A stretch of 64,000 nt of DNA from positions 306,242,450 to 306,306,449 of the forward strand of contig NC_081408.1 of assembly GCF_030272615.1 (NCBI RefSeq). Direction: 5' to 3'. This document shows, piece after piece, positions 34,424 to 44,239 of the stretch; position 1 is the first letter of the stretch, and each line of letters opens with the position of its first letter. The DNA is from Cryptomeria japonica. Taxonomy: Eukaryota; Streptophyta; Pinopsida; Cupressales; Cupressaceae. A program made the position numbers and the translations under genes. The notes under the pieces are model-generated. The model did not search any database and was not told the DNA's origin. It worked only from the letters and a program-made list of their open reading frames with translations.

Positions 34424-34440
34424 AACAAAAACATAGGGCA
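34424..34440 (+). repeat. LINE target site duplication, left copy
   Basis: AACAAAAACATAGGGCA (17 bp) occurs exactly here and at 42012-42028, bracketing the LINE. Confidence 0.95.
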
Positions 34441-34559
34441 TGGCAACTATGGAGTGAAAAGGAGCAGAGCAAAAAGGAGCAGGAATCCCTAGGAACAACA
34501 GATTTCTTGGAGCTTGCAGTTTTTCTGGGATCAGAACTGGCAATCAGGCAGGGGGTTAG

Positions 34560-36028
34560 GCGCCTCAAGGGTCAGAAGAGGACAAGGAAAAAGAAAAACT
34601 AGGAGAGGACAAAGATTCGAACCCTAGGGACCCACACGACAGAGGTAAAGGAAAAAAATGGTCTTCGCTCTTCGGAGTGAAACCGCTAGTTAAATCTGGG
34701 CTCCCGGAAGTAACAAACATTTCAGACCCTGTCTCTGGACAGTTTGCTATTTTTGTTCCAGACAAAGTGGTCGATATGACTATTTCTGGCCTTTCTATGA
34801 CATTAGTAGGATGATTCTCTAGCTTTAGGCCTAACATTGATGATGTTAGGAATTTCATAAGGAGAAAATGGCTTGTTAAAGGACAAGTGGAAGTGGCAGC
34901 GCTGCCCAGAGGGTTTTTTACCTTCGCTTTCAACTCTGAAGAAGACATGAATAAAGCTCTCTACGAAGGCCCTTGGATGTTTGGCAAATCATCCCTGGCT
35001 CTTTAGAAATGGGCCCCGAATCTCATCCTCAATGAATCCTTCTTTGTTTCGGCGCCAAGCTGGACGCGCCTCCGGGGTCTTCCATTGGAACACTGGAATG
35101 AGGAAGTCTTCAAGGGTATTGTGAAATCCTTCAGAGAACTCTTATTGATCGACCCAATGACGACAGCTAAATCAAGGTTAGTCTTTTCTCGCATCTGTGT
35201 AAATGTTAATCAAATGACAGATATGCCTCAATCCATAGACATCATTTCTAAACTTGGAAAATGGTCCCAAGCTATTGAATATGAATCTCTACCGTTTGCT
35301 TGTTTCCACTGCAAAAAGTCAGGGCATTGGGCTAAATCATGTCTGCTCAAGAAAAACAAGGAAAACAAGATTGATAGCAACAACAAGAACAAAAAGACCT
35401 GGCAAATGATAAATAAGAAAGGAGACTCATCAACAATTAAGAGTAACCAAAATAAGGATATGATGGAACTTTTGAATGAAGCCAAGAGGAATGGGAGTAG
35501 TAGCAATGACCAACAAGATTGTGTTTGCTCCAATGACCAACTAGAGAGAACTAAAGAAGCAAAGCAAGGAACTGAATTGAAAAATAAAAAAAACACAGAG
35601 GACCAGGAGACTAGATCTATTAGTCAGGAGAAGGAAGACTCCATTCCGGACCAGGAGGTTAGATCAGTGAGTCGGGAGAAGGAAGAGACCATTCCAACCC
35701 TATCTCTATCAAAACCGGCTGAGGAAAACTTTTATGAAGCTCAAGTCCCTTCTAATATTGAGCCTTTACTACTTTTAACCAATGAAAGCCCAAAGCCCAA
35801 CCTCTATAAAACCCCTTCCACAGTGTGGATTTGTTGGATGGGAATCTCCAGATATTCAGATCAAGAGAAGGAAAATCGAACAAGGAGGAATTCAATGGAG
35901 GAATCTCAACTAGAAGCAAGATCAAGAAAAAGGCAGATGTTGGAGGTCAGGACACAAAGCAAGGTAGGCCATCCCTAAAACATCAAAGGGAACAGGAAAG
36001 CTGGAAGAATTGTACTGATGGAACATAG
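34560..36028 (+). pseudogene. LINE ORF1 (DUF4283-like domain and CCHC knuckle)
   Basis: The frame opens after a TAG at 34557; no clear ATG was found upstream, so the true start may lie in the 5' leader. An N-terminal DUF4283-like region includes FIRRKWLVKGQVEVAALPRG (about 34851) and NKALYEGPWMFGK (about 34950), as in plant LINE ORF1 proteins that bind element RNA. A zinc knuckle reads CFHCKKSGHWAKSC (about 35300-35342), intact. A long Lys/Glu/Ser-rich tail follows. Stops are TGA at 34812 and TAG at 35004. A frameshift near 35825 moves the C-terminus into the frame ending at 36028. The second half is polar and poorly conserved, as usual for ORF1. Confidence 0.8.
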
Positions 36029-36063
36029 TGTTTCATTGAGTCAGCCCTATCCCCTGTTAAAGT

Positions 36064-39000
36064 ATGAAGATAATATCCTAGAATATTAGAGGGCTGAACA
36101 CCCCTCATAAGCAAGATGTGTTATGGAACATCATCAGAGATCATAAATCGGATGCAGTCCTTCTTTAGGAAACCAAGATGTTGAAAGAAAAAGTTGAAAA
36201 GATTAGAATTTTCAAAGAAAATGGAGTCATAGGATCAAACTCGGAGGGAGCTTCTAGGGGAACTATGATTTTTTGGAACCAAAAAACCACTACTAGAAAG
36301 GAAATCATCTCGGCTACTAATGGGATCTCTGTTCAGCTTGAGCATATTAAGGACAACTTTTTTTGGGTGTTATCTAATCTCTATGCGCCTAATACCAAAT
36401 CCAGGAGAGCTAAATATTGGAAAAGCCTTGCAGCTAACAAACTCCAGTTCACTGATCAAAGATGGATTATTATGGGAGACTTCAATACCCCACTCAAAGA
36501 TGAAGAGAAGATGGGAGGTATCCCCTTACAACTTGATGGGAAACAAGACCTCATGGACTTCATTAATGACCAAGCTCTCATTGATATGGATCTCCAGGGC
36601 ATCAATTTCACCCGGACCAATAGAAGAACTAGAGCTGATCTGATTCAAGTCAAGCTTGATAGATCTTTAATTTCTCCTAACTGGCTTTCTAAGTATAATT
36701 GTTCCCTTGCCTCTGTTATCAAAATTGGTTCAGACCACTACCCCATCTCCTTTACTACCAACTCTTTTTCGACAAAGAGAAACTTCCCTTTCAGATTTGA
36801 AAAAGCTTGGCTCTCCCATCCTTCTCTGGAAGCTTGCATTGCTAAATGGTGGAACTTTGAAGTGGAGGGCAGGGCTCTTTTTAGAATTGCCAAAAAGATC
36901 AACATCATAAAAGCCAAAATTAAATCCTAGAACAAAGAGTTTTTTGGGGACATATTCAAGAACAAAATTCAAGTCAAAGCTGAAATAAAGTATGTTCAAG
37001 ATAGAATCCAAGAGGTGGGGTTTACCGAAGATCTTATGACGGCTGAAAATGATCTTTTATCTAAACACTACTCCATCATTTCTAATGAAGAGACTTTCTG
37101 GAGACAAAGATCCAGAGCTTTGTTTCTGAAGAAAGGTGATAAAAATACCTGCTTCTTTCACTTAACTGCTCTTAAGCATAGGGCAGCCAACAGAATATGC
37201 AGACTAAATTGCAATAAAGGCATCTTAATAGAGGACTGTGACATAAGAAAGGAAGCTCTCGAGCATTTCAGTACCCTGTTGGGTGAAGTGGATATCCTGG
37301 ATTTCAGCAAGCAAAACACCCTTTCACAAGCTATCCCTCCTATCCTATCGAAAGCTGACAACCACCTTTTATCTCGTATCCCCTCTAATCTGGAAATCAG
37401 AAAGGCGGTGTTCTCCTTTTAGGGGGATAAATGTCCTGGCCTGGATGGCTTCCCCATGTTTTTCTTCCAAAATTTCTGGCACATAGTGGAGGCTGACATA
37501 TGCAATGGTGTTAAGGAATTCTTTGGCTCTAGAAGACTCCTAAAGGAACTGAACGCTACCTTCATTGTCCTAATCCCAAAGATCCCCAGAGCTGATTCTC
37601 TTAACAAGTTTAGACCCATCAGCTTGTGTAACTCTGTCTACAAGATCTTATCTAAGGTTCTAACTTCTAGGTTATTAGAAATGCTTCCAAGGATTATATC
37701 TGTCCAGTAGAATGGCTTTGTCCTTGGAAGATAGATTTTGGACTCCATCATTTCTATTCATGAAAACATCCACTCTTTGAAAGTGACGAATAACCAGGGA
37801 TTCTTCTTAAAGTTCAACATGGCTAAAGCTTTTGATAGAGTGAACTGGCAGTTTCTCCTTAGGATCATGAAATCGTTTGGTTTTGGTGGCAAAGTTATTC
37901 ATCTCTACTCTCAACTAATGGAAACTTCCTCCTCTGCTGTTATAGTCAATGGCTCCCCATCCAGTTTCTTCAAAAGCTCTAGAGGTCTCAGACAGGGGGA
38001 CCCCATATCCCCTATCCTGTTCACTATTCTTGTTGAATGCTTGGGAAGATTCATCCTTAAAAATGTGGAAGATGGCAATTTTAAGGGCCTGAAACCTTCT
38101 TCTTCCAATGTTGTCTACTCTCATGAAAAATTCATTGATGAGTCTATCACCATGGGGGAAGCCACCATCATGGAAGCTAAAAATATGAAGATTATTCTGA
38201 ATACCATTGAATCTGCCTCTGGCCAAAAAATCAACTGGGATTCAAGCTCTTCATTTTTCATCAATACCTTGGTTCAAAGGCAAATAAGGATTGGCAGGAT
38301 TTTTGGCTGCAACATCTCTGAGTTTCCCTCTACCTATTTGGGGCTTCCTCTGTGTCTCAAGTCTAAGGATTCCTTCTGGAACAAGCTGATTGACAGAATT
38401 AACTTGAAACTTGCTGGCTGGAAAGGGGTTGTCCTAAGTCAAGAAGGAAAAATCACTCTGCTCAAAGCCACTCTCCAAAATATTCCTGTGTATGCTCTTA
38501 GCCTATTCAAAATCCCCTCAAAGTTTACGGAAGCCATTGAAAAAATCCAAAAAAAGTTCCTTTGGTCGGGAGTGGAAGCTAAAAATAGAATTCCCCTTAT
38601 TGCCTAGAATAAAATTTGCTCCCCTAAGGCCTCTGGTGGGCTGGGCTTAAGGAACATTGGTTCTATGAATAAAGCTTTATTAGCCAAACAAATATGGAAT
38701 GCTATGCAATCAGCTAAAAGTTGGGCTACTGCTGGTAGAACTTGGAACCTTGGAGATGGGAGGAGAATAAGATTTTGGGAAGATAGATGGATCCTGGATA
38801 AACCTCTGGAGAAAATCCCAATCCTTAAAGATTGGAAAGACCGATTCAAAAGAAGGTATGGAGAAATGGTAAGAGATTACTGGAGAAATGGGAAATGGAT
38901 TGACTTTAGCCAACAATGTCTCGGACTCAAGTTCCTTCCAATATCTCTCTTTGCCAAAATCCCTAGAGACAACAAAGATGATAGATTGATATGGAGGGAA

Positions 39001-40126
39001 GCTCTAGATAGGAAATACTCTATTTCCTCTACTGTGGCTATTCACAATGTTCTGGTGGAAGAAATTCCCATCTGGGCTAAAGTCTAGAACAAGAAGTTAG
39101 TTCCTAAGGTCAATATCTTCTTCTGGATTTTCATCCAAAATAAGGTATTAACCCTCGACAATCTTCACAAAAGAGGTATTATTTTTCCTAACAGGTGTTC
39201 TCTTTGCTGCAGGGAAGAAGAGACAACTTGTCATATTCTCAATCAATGTACCTTTAGCCAGGATATCTAGAAAATCATCCTTTCCAGGTGGAAGCTGAGT
39301 TGGGTCTTCCCGAACTCTCTTGGTGACACCTGGCTTCAATGGTATTGGCCTAATTCTAATCCTAAAATTGTGGAGACCTAGAAACTTACTCTACTGATTG
39401 TTATCTGGAATATCTAGAAAGAGCGCAACAATAGGATTTTTAGGGATAAAAGGGCTTCTCCTAAAGTGGTTGCAGATAAAATCTTTAGGAGTATCTTTGA
39501 AAGCCTCTACTACACTAATTCAGGGACCTACTGCTAAAGATGATTTTAAAGACAGGTGGAACCTTTCTACCACTACTACTAGAAAGGAGACTAGAAGAGA
39601 AGGTCTAGTCTAGTGTTTTCCCCCGCAGGGATGGATTAAGGCTAACTTTTATGGGGCCTCTAAAGGGAATCCGGGTAAAGCTGGATATGGGGGCATTGTT
39701 AGGAATTTTGCTGGAAGTTGTCTTAAGGCGGTGGTTGGTCCTCTGGGGAATCAAACTAGCCATTTTGTTGAAGCCTCTGTAGCCTTGAATACCTTAATTA
39801 TAGCCAAAAATCTAAATTATGATAAAATATGGCTTGAGGGAGATTCACTCAATATCATAAAGTGCCTAAAGGGGGAATCGGAACCTTCCTGGTCTATTGA
39901 AAATATCATCATGAAAGCTAGAGAGATCACTGCCAGTTTCAAAGAAATCATTATTCAACATGCCTTAAGAGAGCAAAATAGCATGGCGGATTGCTTAGCA
40001 AATACTAGAGTTAACTTTGACTCCCAAATGATTTGGCATGAGGAGGATCTCAATTTAAATATCAAAGAGTTTGTTAGAAAGGACTGTTATACAGGGAGAG
40101 AAGGACAATTTAATCATGACAAGTAA
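36064..40126 (+). pseudogene. LINE ORF2: endonuclease, reverse transcriptase, RNase H
   Basis: ATG 36064 opens the usual endonuclease start (MKIIS, stop, NIRGLN). Endonuclease motifs: ETKM (36169), GDFNTPLKDEEKMGG (about 36477), LDRSLISPNW (about 36655), SDHYPISF (about 36731). Reverse transcriptase: FIVLIPKIPRADS (about 37560), RPISLCNSVYKI (about 37612), FNMAKAFDRVNW (about 37815), RGLRQGDPISPILF (about 37983). The catalytic box reads FIDES (38131-38145), with Glu replacing the second Asp. The RNase H domain after 39620 has NFYGASKGNPG, where the first catalytic Asp is Tyr, then LEGDS and NSMADCLAN. Eleven premature TAG codons (36079, 36166, 36928, 37420, 37708, 38605, 39085, 39268, 39379, 39415, 39611) and one frameshift near 39510-39560 destroy it. 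The reaction of the family is nicking the target and priming reverse transcription there. Confidence 0.92.
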
Positions 40127-40358
40127 AAAGCATCATTTATGCCTCGTTGGAAAGGCCATCATTACTTGGTGTTGTGGAAGATCTTCTATTATCTCTAATA
40201 AAGTGTTGCACACTTTGTGGGTTACCTAGTTCGAAAACTTGAGCAACATCAAAAAAGAAGGTGATATCTTGTAGAGAAACAGAGCAGACAACCCGTATCC
40301 AAAGATGGGAGGAGACCTAAGGTGGGAAGAACCAGACAACACATCGACCTAGAAAACG

Positions 40359-41844
40359 ATGCCAAAAGTCTGGGCGAAATTGGAGAAGGGCTCTCTTACC
40401 ATCTTCATGGAGAAACTTGAGGACTATGACAAAGGTAGGGTTAACTTAGCCATTTCCAAGATTTCCAAAAACTGGTCTAATGGCTCTTTTAAACTTTATG
40501 GAATTAAGTTTAAGCTGGACGTTGGGCTCATTTCCACTGTGACCGAAATGCCCCATTTTGGCTTAATTTCTTTCGAGACCTTAAGGTCTCCAACAACATG
40601 GTTAACCTGTTCCCACGAAAAAAGAAAGAGAGAGCTAAAATCAGCAAGGCTACTAGGGGCTACTACAAAGCTGCAACATCTAGAAGTTGTGGGCCTGGGT
40701 TCTAAACGCAATTATGGAGTACATCACAGTTGAAGGTCATTTTTCCAGGGCCCACACCTACCACTTAGTGCTCTTAAACCATTTCAGACATGACAAAAAG
40801 GTGTCCCTGCCCTACTACCTCTTTTGGTCCCTCTCCAGGTCCCTCAACAAACACAAGACTAACCCTTCTAGCCTGATTCTCCACTACAGGCTTCTGCTAC
40901 TCATCTATGAGCATTGCAAAACCCTCACCCTGCTGGAGAATAAGAGGATTTCCGCCTCTCCAGGAAAGAGAAAGATGGAAGAGGGAGAAACTAGCAAGGA
41001 GAAGGCGTCCTCCAGCAAAAAAAGGAAAAGCATCCCTGGGTTGGAAACAGAGGACATTGTTAAGGAAAGCAGCGGAAAGGAGATGGACGACTCCAATAGT
41101 GAAGATAGCTGGAAAGACGAGGAGTTGGGTAATGAGGAAGAAAGTGGCAACAATGAGCCTGGTCAAGAAAGCCCTACCCTCAACGAATACCCTAGTAAGG
41201 ATAATAGCCATCTGATGGAAGAAGTGGATCCCAAGGATAATGAGGAAACCAAAGTGAATTCTGAGAAGGAAATGAACAAAGACTCTAAGAAGGACCTAAC
41301 TGAGGATAGGGATAGTGAGGACAAGGAAAGTGCTAGTAAAGGGCTTATCCTGGATAACCTCAAGAATCTCTCTGAGGCCAGAATGGATTTTGATAGATGG
41401 ACCTACGAGACCCTGAAAAACCTGGATAAGAAAGGAATTAAAATGGATGAAAAGAGAGAGGATGAAAACAAAGAGCAGATTAATTGGAAGCAGGAAATGG
41501 AGAATTTGGTAAAATCGTTGGAAGAGGGAAAAGAAGCGATGAAAAATCTGATGGGAGTTATCCCAAGCATCCTCTCTGCTATCATTAAAAACCTAGAGGA
41601 CATCGCCAAGGTTGTTGATCATACCTGCACTCCTAAACCGATCATGGATCTTGACCTGGAGGAAGAGACCATCCAGACTGGAAGCGATGATGCTAATCGG
41701 GTGGGCGGTACTGCAAAGAGAACTAGGGCCAGTATCAAGAAAGTTGTAGTTGCTTCAGAAAAGGATCCCCCTAACTTCAAAGATAACATCAAAGAGTTGT
41801 ATGATATCAGAAACACCTTGGCTAAAGCCCTAGAAAAAATCTGA
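40359..41844 (+). pseudogene. LINE third ORF, about 490 codons, unknown function
   Basis: Starts at ATG 40359 about 230 bp after ORF2 and ends at TGA 41842-41844, within the LINE boundaries. The N-terminal part (MPKVWAKLEKGSLTIFMEKL; DKGRVNLAISKISKNW) and the following basic helix region (FPRKKRERAKISKATRGYY, about 40610) are in different frames, so there is a shift near 40570 and another near 40675. A TAG at 40681 lies just before KLWAWVLNAIMEY. From there the frame is open for about 385 codons: a hydrophobic helical segment (LPYYLFWSLSRSLNKHK, near 40818), then a Lys/Glu/Asp-rich tail (40970-41400), then a probable coiled coil (41430-41620). The family is not recognised. It could be a genuine third LINE protein or captured sequence. 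Confidence 0.65.
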
Positions 41845-42011
41845 ATGCTGGAAGGCTTGCTGGCTTTTTGGGGCTTTTTAGGGTTTTCTTCGGTTTTCTG
41901 CTGGTTTTTTTGTGGTTTCTGTTCTTTTTTGTTTCTCGTAGCTTTTCTGTTTAAGTTCTTCTTGTAATGGGTTTTAGGGCCCCTTCAAAACCTGCTTTTT
42001 CCTTAATCAAA
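41845..42011 (+). other. LINE 3' UTR
   Basis: T- and G-rich, with GGCTTTTTGGGGCTTTTTAGG near the start, ending TGGGTTTTAGGGCCCCTTC...CTTAATCAAAAAC. No long A tail; the end merges into the A-rich target duplication. Confidence 0.7.
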
Positions 42012-42028
42012 AACAAAAACATAGGGCA
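42012..42028 (+). repeat. LINE target site duplication, right copy
   Basis: Exact copy of 34424-34440. The flanks join as a continuous AT-rich sequence once the LINE is removed. Confidence 0.95.
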
Positions 42029-42568
42029 CAAAACTTATCTTGAAAGTTCTCAACTTACCATCTCCTAAGATATCAGAGTGTATAAACAAAACCCTACACA
42101 ATATTTCCTCATTCTAAACCTCTAGAGCCACCTTAAATGCATCATATATTAATGCCAAGGAAGATTTTTCTACAAGAAACTCCCTCTTGATTTGGCCACC
42201 AACATCAGACCTGCCTTTGAATAAATTATACCTATGAACCACATCATCCAGGCATTGTCTTGCTATGTACTCATCATGAAGAAATTTATTTGGAATATGG
42301 ATAATTTATTCATATGACTAAACTAAATGAAGGTAGTCTGAGAGAAAATTTGAGAGGACCTATGAGGTAAAGAGGAATCGTATAGAGAGGACAGAAAATA
42401 TCATTGCAAGTGATCTCCCTACTTGTATCCTCCATAGGCTTACATTTTAGAATAAAATTTTTGACCATGTGGTCATGGTTATATGGGCCAAAATATGGGA
42501 TATTCTCATTTTTTAATAGATATTTTCACTATGAAGTTATACTATTGGTAAACGATATTGGCCTTGTT
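42029..42568. other. No gene seen
   Basis: Unremarkable AT-rich sequence between the LINE and the E2 relic. No ORF or repeat partner was recognised in the window. Confidence 0.4.
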
Positions 42569-42587
42569 TGTTAAAAATATGAGTTCT
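42569..42587 (+). repeat. E2 LTR start, left of C2 (candidate)
   Basis: TGTTAAAAATATGAGTTCT resembles an LTR start. It continues after C2 at 49435 as GTTCTTATTATCATTAATGTCAAAC, a phrase like those near the starts of other LTRs here. C2 inserted 19 bp into it. Confidence 0.4.
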
Positions 42588-43832
42588 TGTTAGGATAACC
42601 AGTGAACAACTGAGAGGGGGGGGGGGCTGAATCAATTGTTAACAAATTATATCATTTAATCCACTTAATAATCTTAAACTAGATTAAGTACTGGTAAAAC
42701 AGAAACAGATACCAGTAAGCAATAAAACTTAACAATGAAACATATAATCAACATAATGCAACCATACCACATAAAACCATGATTTGTACGTGGAAAACCT
42801 AGAAAGGGAAAAACTACGGTGGGAAGCCTACCCATAGTCAGATGATACTTTTGCAGAAAGTATGTGATACAATGAGGGGCCTGCACATGCTAGAAGGCAC
42901 ACTGCCTAGAGCGTCCTACTCATTACAAGAGTCTCACTAACTATAGAGAGGTTATAACCACCTCAAGATAAATGGAAAACAATCCAAAATAATGAACTGC
43001 CAGAGATAGCATCTACCATGCCTGATTAAAGTCCTGGTTAAGCTCAATACCAGAGGCCTTTGACCTCTTCTTTAACCCCAAATTGATCACCTATGATCGA
43101 CCAAATATCCTTCGCATATGATATTGCATTTCAAGACCACAAATACTTTTTCATTGCCATTCTATATTCTACAATGAGATCTTACATCATTTTATACCAA
43201 CCCTAAGGCCTAAACCAATTAGGTCAACCACTAAAAGATATTATAATAAGACCATTACATAAATTCATATTATAATGATATGCCATTTTGTCTTAAGACC
43301 AAAAAAATAAGAACCAATCCATAGAACATCCTGAAACATCCTGGTAATGTGTAGAGTACACGTTAACATGATACCGGTCCATAACCTAGATAGGTAACAG
43401 ACCTATTCTAGGTCCACCATGCCAAATAAATGTCTTCAAGCAGTTGAAGCACAAAAAAAGAACATTTTTAGAATCTTGAAATCCATCTAGAAGATACACC
43501 AACACTACTTATGCATCCTGTCAAGATTCCTCAATGAAAGCTCTATCAGTTAAACCTTAAACCAATGTCGGTAAGGGTTTACAAGAGTGTATGATAGCAT
43601 CCGATTACCAAGTCAAAATCAACTGACCAAAGTATGCTCAAGGAACATGTAACACATAAAATCAAACATACTCCATTGATCCAAACATGTCGGAAGTGTC
43701 CAATAGATAGTCTCTTCTTTCGGTAACACTAGATCTTCTACCGATAACCAAAACCTGTCTACCAGTAACCAGCTATAACAGCTAGTGTTGACATCAATGC
43801 AACAAATAAACAATTCATCCATAATGCCAACA
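42588..43832 (-). repeat. C2 3' LTR
   Basis: TGTTAGGATAACCAG...AATGCCAACA, 1245 bp, closely matching 48180-49434. The G run near its left end is 12 long against 7 in the other copy. Followed by a reversed polypurine tract. Confidence 0.95.
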
Positions 43833-43848
43833 ATCTCCCCCTTTGGCA
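43833..43848 (-). other. C2 polypurine tract
   Basis: Minus-strand GCCAAAGGGGGAGAT directly before the 3' LTR, the same sequence as in C1. Confidence 0.8.
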
Positions 43849-44239
43849 TTGATGGCAACACTAGACGTGAAAAACATCTTATAAGTACCAAGAAATGCCA
43901 AACAAGTCTCCCCCTGAGGAAGACAACCAACAATCTCCTGAATATTACAAGTCTCCCCCTAAGGAAGAAAATCAACAATCTCCTAAATATCAGTAACTCT
44001 CCCCTTGTGAATGATATCTCTGTAAAGTTATGAAATTATTTTCATAATTTTCACATGACTATCTCTCCCCCTTTGACATCAATGCCACAAATATGACACA
44101 AATATCAAAGAAATAATGTAAACCTCTGAATCTTGAAGCTGACTACTCCCCCTGAGTAGTAGAACCACACATCTATGCTAGAATGAATAATATTTCTGAT
44201 AATGCATGTTAGACTGATGACAAACTCCATCAATCAAGT

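Larger units (their letters stand above)
34441..42011 (+). mobile_element. Full-length LINE (L1-type) with three ORFs
   Basis: 7.57 kb between exact 17-bp target duplications. Encodes ORF1 with a zinc knuckle, ORF2 with apurinic-type endonuclease, reverse transcriptase and RNase H, and a further ORF before the 3' end. The 3' end is CTTTTTCCTTAATCAAAAAC without a long A tail. Plant L1-type LINEs normally have two ORFs. The copy is inactivated by many TAG stops and a few frameshifts. GC content is higher than in the flanking DNA. Confidence 0.92.

Noticed and set aside
35228-35596. Minus-strand ORF of 122 aa inside LINE ORF1
   Set aside because: Leu/Phe/Ser-rich mirror of a Lys/Glu/Asn-rich coding strand, a typical shadow frame.
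40897-41211. Minus-strand ORFs opposite the LINE third ORF
   Set aside because: Shadow frames of the acidic and lysine-rich tail; no start context or motif.
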